Shown one piece after another: positions 35,492 through 47,390 of a DNA stretch of 64,000 bases (its first letter is position 1; each line of letters starts with the position of its first letter). The position numbers were made by a program, and so were the translations under genes. Source of the DNA: Oehlia diaphana (lineage: Eukaryota; Glomeromycota; Glomeromycetes; Glomerales; Glomeraceae). A model generated the notes under the pieces. It saw nothing but the letters and a program-made list of their open reading frames with translations. It ran no database searches and was not told the DNA's origin. The stretch lies in the NCBI GenBank assembly GCA_003833135.1, contig QZLH01000158.1:33114-97113 (forward strand), written 5' to 3'.

Positions 35492-38400
35492 ATGAAGGAA
35501 GAATTGAAACGGTCAACTATGTGTTCAGGTAAATTTTATGTTTGTTTGTTTTAATGTAAACATCTCATCCATGCCAAGTTTTATTCTTTCCTTAATTATG
35601 ATAGTCTTTTAAATTTTACGTAACATAATTAATTATTAAACCCATTATATTAATATTACTAATTGATAATTTATAATATGAATGATATTTTTAATTTTTA
35701 TATTTAAATAAAAAAAGACTTTTTTTTTGAATATTTTCTTTCTTTTTTTTTTATCATCGACATTTAACTATATATATCAATAAAAAAATATTGATTATAA
35801 AATACATTGATTGATTCTTATGCTTTTTTAAATAGCATATATGTCAGTACTAGGAAAAGAAAGCCCCTATGCCGACGAAACTCCAGTTGCTGACCTAGTC
35901 CATTCGTTTGACTGGTCAACAACTCCACTTGGAGATAGGTCAACGTGGCCACCCTCTTTGAAAACTATCGTGGTATGAATTTAAGCATGCGAAATCATGT
36001 GACATCAAGATTGTCAAGGATTTCAAGATTCAAATTTGTCAAAGATTGACACGTAAAAAATTATAAATAAAGAAAAAAATTTTCATTAAATTTTGTTAAT
36101 TTCTAATTTTGATTCTTGATAAATTAACCACAGGACTTATGTTTACATTCAGTTTTTCCGATTGCCATTTTCTATGGGCCCGAATTAAGGATGATATATA
36201 ATCAAAGTGAGTGATATTAAAGCAGAAAATATCATATGTCCACATATCGGTATCAATATTAATTTTATTTCTAAATACGTATAGTGTATCGACCCATATT
36301 AAAAATGAAACATCCGCAAGGTATTTAAAGATACTATAAAATAAGTTACATAAAAAATTCGTTAATTAATTAATTCATTATATAGCAATGGGACGTTCCT
36401 TTAAAGAAGTATGGTCTGAGACGTATGATGTCATGGGACCTATATTTGAAGAGTAAGACAATCATTAAAATTTTCGTCTATCGATTTATCTTCAATTCTT
36501 AAATGAAATCGACTTCCTTTATTAATTGAAAGTTGTTCAGCAGAGTCGAAACTACTTGGTTATTAATTTTTATATTATCATTCATTTTTCAATTTGTCCT
36601 TTATAATTAGAGTAAATTTAACTGGAATAGGTTCATTCCAAGATGATATGATGCTTTTATTGCATCGTGATGGTTATGCTGAGGAATGTTATTTTTCATT
36701 TACTCTTAGTCCAGTATTTAAGGAAGATGGAACTATTACTGGAGTTTTTAATGCTGTTCAAGAAACAACGCAAAGGGTATTAGCAGTTAGAAGATTAAAA
36801 ACTCTTGAAGATTTAGGGAATAGAACTCCAGGTATATTTATCTGATCGCGTTCATCGAGTAATCTCATATATCAGAATATTATAATATCATGTAATTAAA
36901 AACCATATGTACATACGGATTATTTTTTCTAGGTGCAAAATCAGCTGAGAATGCCTGTCATTTGGTTACATTAGCATTACAGGATAATAATGATGATATA
37001 CCATTCGCAATGATTTATCTTTTAGATGATGATAATCGTACGTGACCGAATATTTCTCATATTCAATTCTTTATTAACGACATAATTTATATTTATTTAT
37101 TTTATTTAATTTAATTTTATTTTATTTATAATGAAATATAAATAATAATAAAAAAAAAACCAGACCAAAAAAATATTAAGAAAGTTAAATTAATTGCAAC
37201 AACTTATGATACAAATTTAATGACAATTAAAGGAGATGATGAAATTGAGGAATTAGCTTTTGTTAATGGAACCTCAAAAAGAACATTGCCAGATTTCTTG
37301 TCAGAAGAATTTACCAATGAATTTATCTATGATGGCAATATAGTAATGGACAAAAATAATAGTAATGATATTTCCCATTGGCACTTACAAGAAGTTATTA
37401 CAAGGAATTCTCATGTCATAGTAACGCTTAAAGATGGTTCCAAGGCAATACTCTTACCGGTACTATCTTCATTTGCTGGAGAAACTAATACAACAGCCAT
37501 CATGATCTGCGGACTTAATCCAAGAAAAGCACTTGATAGAGATTACATGGAGTTTTTACGGGTAATTAAAATTTTGTGATATTTTAAAGTCATCATAAAA
37601 TAATTGATTATTTCTATGGTAAATCATATTAGCTTGCTGTTAGTCATGTAAGTACAAGTTTAACACAAGGGAGATTAAGAGAAGGAGAAAGGAAACATGC
37701 CCAACTTCTCGCAGACCTAAATAAACAAAAAATTAATTTTTTCCAAAATATAAGTCATGAATTGAGAAGTAAGCTTTTTCTTTTTTTATTATGTATTGTA
37801 TTTTTAATTAATTATACTAATTTTACATTTTTATATTATAGCTCCTCTAACTTTGATGCTTTCACCATTAGAAGATGCAATAGCGTGTTGTCCAAATAAT
37901 TCACCCGTTTTATTACATCTTCAAATGGTCCGTCGTAACTCTCGTAGATTACTTAAACTTGTTAATACATTGTTACAAGTAAAATTCCTTTTATTTTTAG
38001 CTTATTATTTATTTATTTTTATTTATTTAAAGCCGAATATCAAACATGCAATTTATTTTTGAACTAGTTTTCTCGGATTGAAGTTGATAGCATTAAAGCA
38101 CAATTTCACGAAACCGAAATAGCAAAGTTAACCGCAGAACTTGCGTCCAGTTTCGAGAGTATGGCTAAGTCATTTGAATTAAAATATATCATTGACGTGC
38201 CAAATGAATTAAATCTTTCCCGTGGTCTCTTTATAGACCAGAATATGTATGAAAAGATTTTATTTAATTTATGTAAGTATAAAAAATTTTACGTTGATCT
38301 TAAATATTTTATCATTTTTATTTATTCATTTATTTTTTACAGGTTCAAATGCTTTCAAACATACTTGGACTGGAAGTGTTACCGTTCGGTTATATTCCGA

Positions 38401-41217
38401 AAACGAGGATGATAAAGAATTTATTGTCCTCGAAGTTGTTGACACGGGTGATTAATCTAGTTCTTGGTTTTAAATTTACGTAATATTCCTTGACGTAGCA
38501 TATATTTACACATTTTGAAATTTTAGGTGTTGGTATACCAAATGACCATATTCCCAATTTATTCAATCGCTTTTATCGCGTTGAATCACGTCAATCACGT
38601 AGTTATGAAGGGACCGGAATAGGTCTTGCTCTCGTAAAAGAATTAGTTAATCGACACGGTGGCGATATATCTGTAATCTCTGTTGTTGATAAGGGTTCTA
38701 TATTTAAAGTTCGGTTACCAACTGGATGGGAGCATTTGCCACCGGATCAAGTATACTTTGATGATGAGTACAACGCTAAGCATATACATGAAGAGAAATT
38801 ATATTCAAATCGTGATCTATTTCTGGAAGAATCAGCACAATGGATTCAAAAGAACAATATTGAAGAGTCTGATTATAAAGACATGGATTTGGATGATAAT
38901 TTAAACGACTTAACTACTGAAGGTCACACTATTCCGTCTTCATTGGAAGACAATCCCTTAACTTTTGGTGAAAACTTTACAGTGCTTATCGTCGATGATA
39001 ACACAGATATGAGGTAAACATAAAGTTTTTTAAAAAAAATTGCGAGATTAAATTTAAATTGAAATTTTTTTTAATTCTAGGGATTATATATTTGGGGTGT
39101 TGAGTAAAGATTTTGATGTTTGTTGTGCTTGTGATGGTCTTGATGCTTTGAGAACCTTAAAAAAACTGAACAAACAACCAGACTTAATTTTAAGTGGTAA
39201 GGATTCTATTTATTTAACCATCTTAATTAAGGATACAAGTTTAAAATATTATTATCTTCCTTTATTTAGATGTTATGATGCCTAACATGAATGGGTATGA
39301 TTTATTAAAAGCATTGAAAAATAATAAATCAACTCAATTGATTCCAGTAATTTTGTTATCCGCTAAAGTTGGAGAAGAAGCCAGCCTTGAAGGTATTCAT
39401 TTTTTAAGGTTTTAAAAAACAAATTTTTAGTTTATTAAATAGTCGATACATTTCCTTAAATAGGGCTGGAACAGGGAGCCGATGATTATTTAATTAAGCC
39501 GTTTAGTGCTAAAGAGTTGATTGCGAGAATACGCGTCAACATTAAACTTAGTTGTCTTCATCGACAACTTTTCTTGCAACAAAAACGACATTTAGAGACA
39601 AAACGACTATTGTTCTCGATAAGTCGATCAGGATTAAATATTCAAGAAACTCTTTCAACAGCTGTTCAAGAAATTCATCACGTCCTACCATGTGATAGAT
39701 TTTTTATTGTTGCTGTTGAGAATGAAGAATCAAGAATAATGGCATTTTCGTCAACAGACCAAAGTGAACCAAACCTACAAGGAAAGTTGGTCTATTTTCC
39801 AATTAAAGAAAATAATCAAACTGAAAATTTGGATCAAAATAGCCTTGAAGTAGTAAATGAAATGGAAGTTGTAATATTTCCAAATTATTATTTATTGGCC
39901 GTCCAAAATTTAGTTTCACTAATTGCCCTTCCCATTAAAATCGATTCAAAAACATGGGGATGGGTAGTTGCAAATAGACCTCCAAATAATACTTGGTTAA
40001 ACAGCGAAAAAAGTTTCTTGCAACAAATGGCTAACCAGATTGGTTTAGCCATCAATCACTCTATACTTTTAGAGGAAAAATTAAAGAAAGAAGCGCAAAT
40101 GGAAGCGATGGAGGCAGCAAATGAAGCCAAAAGTCAAATATTGGCTAATACTTCTCATGGTTTGTGTTGTTTATGTTTATTTATTGTTTTGATATAAAAT
40201 ATTCTAATTATTTTATAATGTTTTAATATCGTAGAATTGAGAACACCATTAGGAGCAATTATAGGAATTTTATCAGCATTCGAAGATTCTCAACTTTCAG
40301 AGGATCAAAAGGATATGGTACAAATCATGACGAGAGCATCTGATGTAGTATTAGCAGTTGTGAATGATATATTGGATGCTGCAAAATTAGAGGCGAATAA
40401 AGTTGCCTTGTTGAATAGTACATTTGACCTATTTAGCTTGATGGAAAAAACCATGGAACTTTTTGGTGAAAAGGCTGGGGCCAAAAACATAGAATTAATT
40501 TTATGTTGCGAACCAACTTCTCTGCCAAAATTTGTAAAATCAGATCCCGAGAGGTAAAAGAATTAATAGTTTTATTTATTTATTATTACATGATTTACGT
40601 ACGTAATTTAAATTATTTATTTGGTTTATCTAGGCTGCAACAGGTTTTGATGAATTTGTTATCTAATGCGTAAGTATTATTATTACTTTACAAGACTAAT
40701 TGATATTCTATCAATTTTATAATCAATTCTGAATACTATTTTTCATAACATTACTTTTTTGTTATATTCTTCATTATAGTATCAAATTTACCGACAAAGG
40801 GGAAGTTTGTCTCAAGGTTACAATGAAGAACGATAATGAAAATGGAGCAAGTAATAAAAATACTACAATGAAAAAATCGTCATTACTTGTTGAAATAATT
40901 GATACCGGCATTGGGTACTTAAAGATATTTAACTTGTGTTTTCCAATAAATCATTAATATTTATTTAATTTTTTTATCTTTTAATCTTTTAGTATTGACC
41001 CAAGATTTATGAAAGTCATTTGGGAAAGTTTTTCTCAAGGAGACGCTTCAATGACAAGACGTCAAGATGGTACAGGTTTGGGTCTCTCAATCTGTAAACA
41101 ACTTGTAAAGATTAATGGAGGTGAAATGGATGTTCAAAGTGAATTAGGAAAAGGAAGCCGATTCTGGTTTACTTGGTATTCATTTTTTAATTAACTTAAA
41201 TATTTTGATTAATTCCA

Positions 41218-41248
<31 letters not shown>

Positions 41249-42728
41249 TTTTTAAAAAAAAGGATTGTTGAATTACCTTTATCTTGGTCAGCTATACCTA
41301 TTACATCTATCTCTCAGATTCCGCCTGGATTAAATTTACCCACTACTATAAGATTAAAACGTATATTAGTAATTGATTCCGTTGAGACGGCTAGAAATGC
41401 TTTAGTTAAATTGATTGGATCAAGTGTAGAGAGAATTGATTCATTTGATTCCTTTAGTGAAGGAGTTACAACGGCGAAGGTTTGGCGTGAAACTCATAAT
41501 GAGCCATTATATGACATGGCTTTTTTTAACGTCCATGAAGACAACGTAGAGGAAGTTAAAAAAGCTTCTGAAGAATTAAGAGTTACTTGCGATCAACTTT
41601 GCATAACACTTATGGTTGCATGGTCTGCAAGCGGACGTGCTATAGGACAGAAACTTATCAAAGACATCGGAGGACCAATTGTAACATTGTGTAAACCAAT
41701 AATGCAAAAGAGGTTATTGGATTGTTTACATAATAGCAAAATATTTAGATCGTCCTCATCCGCACCAAACCATCATAGAGTTAAGCCTTTAGCGGATATA
41801 AGAGTTGAAAAGTATTATAATGACAATCGCCATTTGTCATCATTACCGGTAGAGAAAGAATTAACAATTATAGGGCAATCGCCAAAAGATAATAATGAAA
41901 TGATTAAATTATCACAGGCATCTAGTAGAGATAAGTTGAAAAGAACAGCATCTTTTAATTCAGAACCTACAAAGAGGACAGCTTTAAAAAGAATGGAACC
42001 TAGCGGAGAAGATAATAATCAAATTGACAAGAATCGGGCTTCAAAGTCTCTTAGATCACGCCCTATTTCAAAATCAAAACGTATTTTATGTGTAGTACGT
42101 TCAAATATTTTTTTTTTTTTTTATTTTCTTTTTCTACAGTAAATATTATAATAGTATTTTAACGTTATTTTATTTAATTAGGAGGATAATCCTATCAATC
42201 TAAAGGTATTTATTTACAAGATTTTTTTTTTTTTGTGAACGTTAAAAATATTATTTATTTATTATCATTCGACTTTTTATAGGTTATTCAACACCAACTC
42301 AAAAAACTTGGATACCCATCCTTATCAGCAACAAATGGACAAGAAGCTGTTCATTTGATCCAAGCAGAATATAGTGAGGAATCCTCGAATTTATCATTGT
42401 CTTTAGCAAAAGAAATTCCAACAAAAATTTCTTTAATATTAATGGATTGTGCTATGGTAAGTTACATTATATTTAACATTTATTTCTATTATGTATTAAT
42501 TATGATTTTTATAATATTTTCTTTTATTAGCCCATTATGTCAGGATTTGATGCAACAAAAGCTATAAGAACTATGTCAAATATTCCTATAATTGCTTTAA
42601 CAGCATCAGCTATTCAAGAAACAAGAGATAAAGCTTACGAATCAGGAATGAATGATTATTTAACAAAGCCATTAAAAATTGGACAACTTAAAGATAAATT
42701 GATTCAATGGCTTGGAGATGATAATTAA
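35492..42728 (+). CDS. dual hybrid histidine kinase (PAS, HisKA-HATPase-REC-GAF-HisKA-HATPase-REC)
   Basis: A phosphorelay sensor of roughly 1,600 residues with two kinase cores. Order: PAS-like sensor ([20 protein letters not shown], then [12 protein letters not shown]); first H-box NISHELRTPLT (His codon 37756-37758), N-box NLCSNAFKHT, G-boxes DTGVGIP and GTGIGLAL; receiver 1 with VLIVDDN and [14 protein letters not shown] (Asp codon split by an intron); a GAF-like segment ([18 protein letters not shown] to [12 protein letters not shown]); second H-box NTSHELRTPLG (40156-40158), [26 protein letters not shown]; a degenerate receiver (RILVIDS, Asn in place of Asp at 41528-41530); and a final receiver with [11 protein letters not shown] and LILMDCAMP (Asp 42445-42447). 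About 18 introns. ATG 35841 is an alternative start; an upstream exon (35492-35528) splices in frame and extends it by 14 residues. Likely signals through a histidine phosphotransfer protein to MAPK or Skn7-type outputs (inference). Confidence 0.92.
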
Positions 42729-43861
42729 TTAAATATTTAATAATTTTGAAAATTTAGATGTAACTAATTGACTGTAAATTTTTATGTATATAGTATATTT
42801 TTATATATAAAATTATAAAATTTTAATAAATCAACTTTATTTTATTTATTTAATAAGTTATACCCTTAATTTTTACATATAGTTTATATTTTATGATTTA
42901 TTTTATAGAAAAAAATTTATCAGTAAAATGAACTCATTACACATTTTTATCAGTTTGTATTATAATAACTAATAGAGTAATGCAAATTTTTTTTTTAACT
43001 TGATTTTACAATTATTTTATTGTAGAAATTCTTTATCTAATATAGTTCAAAAATAGATTTTATAAGTAATATAATAATAATTGATTAATTAATAAATTAT
43101 TTTATATTATAAAATTTTTAATTTATCATTTATTTACTATAAAACATATTATTAATGTGAGTAAAATTAAAAAACAGGAAAAATCACATAAATAATGTAT
43201 TGGAATAAATGTCTTATAATTAAAACTAGCCAATCAATCTAAATTAGATATTATATTATTTATATTTGAAATTTATCTTATTCATATTTAATTTTAAATT
43301 AGATTAATGTATTTCTTTAGTAAGTCATTATATATTACCTAATAGTACAAAAATTGAAAAGTAATTTTTTATTAATTTAGTACAATTAGATAATAGCTAT
43401 TTCTTTTATAAGGATAATAATTAATATAAAGGTATAATTAATCTAAAAGATACAGTTCAAAAAATGGATTATATTTTCAAAAAAAATATAAATAAAATTA
43501 TCATTTATTTGTTATAAATAAATAATTTTTCTGAAAATATAAAATTTATAATAAAAAATTATATTAATCTATTAACAGTTTTTCAATTGATAATAGAAGT
43601 TAGTATTTTATTTATATTAAATATTAAAAATATATATATATTGTTTTAAATTTATTTGTTAAAAATATATTTATTTATTATTTTTCTACAGATGGTATTT
43701 AAAATTTTAAAGAAAATAATTTATATATAAATTAAATAATTATAAAAATAAGGTTACTTGTCTGAATTTTTCTAAAATCTTACAATTACTTTCTTTAAGA
43801 TTTTACTATAGTTTTATTATAATTTTAATAAGACTTTATATAATTTCAGCAAAGTTTTACT

Positions 43862-44330
43862 AGGACCCAGAAATATACATATAGGGGTAGGGTACACAGA
43901 TGCGTCACCATCATAGTGGAATTAGACGGAGTAAAGTTTTGATTTGCGTACAATTTAAGAAATTTTCATCCATAGTTAGGCATCAAGATTGCGTATTTTT
44001 TATCAAAATTTTTATGTTAACCGCATTGTAATACAAATTTAGTATTAATTGAAAGAAAATTCTAAGGGTGAAATTTTAGAAAAATATTAAAAAAATAGTA
44101 AATTAGAATAAATTCTATTTTTCACATTAGTATTTGATTTTATAAATAATATAGAAATTATGATAAAATAATTTATAACTTAATGTCTGAAATTTTATTT
44201 GCGTATTTTTGCAGGATTTTCAATATCAGGTGTCAATTATGCATACTACTCATATAAAAAGTCTCTGCGTACAGCTCATAGTAAAAAAATTTTTCGCCAC
44301 CTGACCCTTATATAAATATTTCTGTGTCCT
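43862..44330. mobile_element. 469-bp non-autonomous DNA element with 8-bp target duplication (hAT-like MITE)
   Basis: The left end AGGACCCAGAAATATACATA and the right end, read on the other strand as AGGACACAGAAATATTTATA, pair over about 30 bp with few mismatches and share a following GGG run. The element is flanked on both sides by GTTTTACT (43854-43861 and 44331-44338), an 8-bp direct repeat, the size made by hAT transposases. The interior has no transposase frame. It is somewhat less AT-rich than its flanks. The last base of the duplication could be shared with the element end, leaving 8 or 9 bp. Confidence 0.8.
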
Positions 44331-44466
44331 GTTTTACTATTTTAGCATTTTGACAACTTGCTAAAATCCTCTAGTTTCTTTAGTAACCATTCTAATATTT
44401 TTCATCTAATTTAATAAATATATATAATTAAAATTTTAACTTATAATAATTCAGTTAATATTAGTA

Positions 44467-44637
44467 CAGTTAACTCTTATTATAACAAATTTTAGTTTTA
44501 GACTTCAATTTCATTATAGGATTATAGTAAAGATTTTAAAAGATTTGATTGGTTAATTCATTATAGCAAGAGAAAATTTATTATAGTTGTCTGAAAAATT
44601 CATTATATCAAAAGTTTGCTATATCAAGGTTTGATTG
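44467..44637. mobile_element. 171-bp pogo/Tc1-like MITE, copy 1
   Basis: It begins TA-CAGTTAACTCTTATTATAA and ends TATCAAGGTTTGATTG-TA, imperfect inverted repeats flanked by TA dinucleotides. Its interior (GATTTTAAAAG, TTAATTCATTATAGCAAG, TTGTCTGAAAAATTCA) matches the element at 45264 closely. CAGT...ACTG ends and a TA target are usual for pogo/Tc1-mariner elements. No coding capacity. Confidence 0.75.
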
Positions 44638-45263
44638 TATTAAAAATGTAATTTTATTATTATTAAATTCCTTTTACTGAAATAAATCCAATAATATAAA
44701 ATTTATTAATTTATTAAAAACCAATTAGTAAATTATTTAAAAACAAAGATATATAGAATAAGAAAATTTGTAAAAATACCTCTAAAATAAACAACTTTTA
44801 AAAATTTTATATGATCAATAAGTAACTTTTACAACTAATTTATTTATATATTATTTAAAATTCTATTTAAACTTTTGAAATTCTTAATTTAAAATATTAA
44901 AATTTTTATATTTATTAAAGTAAAATCCATTTATTTTATAAAGTAAAATTCAAAAACCTAATATATTATTAATTATTATATCAGAGTTTGATTATATTCA
45001 ATATATATAATAATCATAAAAAAACTTTAATTTTTTTCTTTTTAAATCAATTAGTCAATAGAATTACTAATAAAATTACTAATAAATTTGGTATAAATAA
45101 GTAGAATTTTATTAAAGCTATTATAGTATTATTTATTATAATTGCAATTATACTTTTATTATTTAATATTATTTGTAAATAATTTATATTTATATTTTTA
45201 GATATAAATCTCATTAATATGCAAATTTGTCTAAAATTTTTTATATAATTTTTTTGAATTATA

Positions 45264-45425
45264 CAGTCAATCTTTGTTATAATGAACCCTAAGATCTAGA
45301 CCTCAATTTTACTATAGGGCTATAATGAAGATTTTAAAAGTTAATTCATTATAGTAAGGGAAAATTTATTATAATTGTCTGAAAAATTCACTATATCAAG
45401 AATTTGCTATATTAAAGTTTGACTG
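45264..45425. mobile_element. 162-bp pogo/Tc1-like MITE, copy 2
   Basis: It begins TA-CAGTCAATCTTTGTTATAA and ends TATTAAAGTTTGACTG-TA, so the terminal repeats are CAGTCAA(A/T)CTTT. It is the better preserved of two direct copies in the region; the shared core includes ATTATAGTAAGGGAAAATTT and TGTCTGAAAAATTCACTATA. TA dinucleotides flank both ends. Confidence 0.8.
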
Positions 45426-46799
45426 TATTATCAATAATAAATTAAAAGTTAAAATAAACCAAATATAGCATTTATTTTATTAAAGAAAATTTCTTAATGT
45501 ACACTAGTGTTTGAAACACATATCACGTGATACTATAAAAAAATTTTAAAAAAAATTCTAATAAATAAATCTTTAAAAGAAATATATAGGTCTGTTCTAC
45601 AAGTTTATTTAGTATGTTATAAACGGTTTTGAATATTATTTTTGAGTTATTTAACAATTTTTTTTTTTTTGCTTTTTTTTTGTTAAATATTAACATTAAA
45701 TGATTAGTATAAAAGTTTATTTTTTTTGGAAATTGTGTTCAAACACATAGTGTAGAAATCGTCTTTATTAAATATAATAAACTTAACATATTTTTATAAA
45801 TATAATATTTTTTTAATTTTGTTTTAATTTGAAACTATAATACTAATTGCATACCTTTTATATTTTATATGTATAATAAGTTAATATTAATATATAAATA
45901 TAATTTATAATTAAAGGTAACACTAACTGTTTTTTAAATAATTGTATAATTACATTTATAAAAAAATGTAGAGTTGCAGTTACAAATTATGAGTTGTGAT
46001 TAGTAAAATCTAATTGCAACTATATTTCTACTTTATAATAATATTTGAAATTTGATTAATATTTAAAAAAATTTTTATATTGTAAAATATTAAAATACTT
46101 AGCCAATATAAAAAATTTTAAAAACTTTATAATAATTTTAATGAAAATTTATATTATATAAAATAATTAATTTGTATATTTTACCATTTTTTGATTTCAG
46201 TTTAATTTTGCAAATTTATAGAATTTTAAATATTATCAGTTATATATTTAAATTAATATTCTTTTAATTTGTTGCAATTATGATTTTGCCATTTAGTAAT
46301 AAACTTTCTTTTGTTTTATAAAGCTTATTAAGATTTACAATTTTAAAAAAATTGTCTAAATTGGACTACTGGTTAGTAAAATAATATTTTAATTTGTTTT
46401 TTTTATTAATAAAGTTTTAATTAAAAAGTTGGATAAAAATATTTGAGATTTTATATTTTTAATATTTAATAATTTATAATATTCTATAAAAACTTAATTT
46501 ATAGAAGATTGATTTTCTTATTTTTGTTATAATTTTTAAAGTTAGATATAAACAATGGCAATATAAAAAACCTTTGCTTAAAGTTATTATTTTGGAATTT
46601 ACCTATAAGAATTTTCTGGAATTCTGATTTGGTGTTTCAGTTTTTAGTTGCTGAACAAGTTAAAACTTTCTCACCATTAACATTATCAACTATTATGGAT
46701 TTGTCTTGGATAATATAATTGCTAATTACTTTACTGCGCCTACACATCCTTCAAAATTATTTCCACTCTATCAAATTAGAAGCATGAATGTAGGTTTGG

Positions 46800-46925
46800 A
46801 AATCGTATGGGCCGGTGGCAAAATAGAAATGTATTACGCCGCTGTAATGACGTGCCGTCAAATTGCCAAATTGCCATAATGTCAACTTGCCGAATTATTG
46901 AATTCTCAAATTACCGAGACTTATA
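46800..46925. mobile_element. possible relic related to the SUV3 intron element
   Basis: This patch contains TACGCCGCTGTAATG, CAAATTGCCAAATTGCC, CATAATGTC and TTGCCGAATTA. The element at 20161-20290 has CACCGCTGTAATGCCAAATT, GTAATGTGCC and a GCCGAA near its end. Word order is shared but spacing differs and I could not find clear terminal repeats here. It may be a diverged or rearranged copy. Confidence 0.35.
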
Positions 46926-47390
46926 ATAATAAATACTTATGTAAAATATGTTTTTTTATTACATACAATACTCATTTATTTATTTATTAACTATTTAAGC
47001 AATTTACCAAATTTACAATGCCTATAATTGTAAAAACCTGTAACCATAGAAATTTCAGCTATTACGCTATACCCGATTTTTCGCTTTTTTTTGATGTGCA
47101 AGCAACCTATTATGACTAATATTACGGTTACGGTTAACATAATTTTTTTGATTTAAAAATTCAATTCCACTATTCATTTTGCTTTTTATTTTAAATATTA
47201 TAAAATATTTTATTTTTAAATATTGAACATAATAATTTTAAATTTGAAAATTAATATTTTAAATATAATTTAGAAGATAAAAAAAAGATAATCCTTTATT
47301 AATTAAAAAAATCTATATATAAATTTACAAATTAAAATTCTAATAATTTTTTTTAATAAAAAAAGGAATAAATATTTAAATAAATTTGTT

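Larger units (their letters stand above)
42729..47390. other. 4.7-kb AT-rich gene desert holding small DNA transposons
   Basis: No coding frame of any length survives here. The region is extremely A/T-rich and contains at least three inverted-repeat elements (43862-44330, 44467-44637, 45264-45425) and a fourth possible relic near 46800-46925, all listed separately. The remainder shows no tRNA, exon or regulatory site that I can support. Confidence 0.6.
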
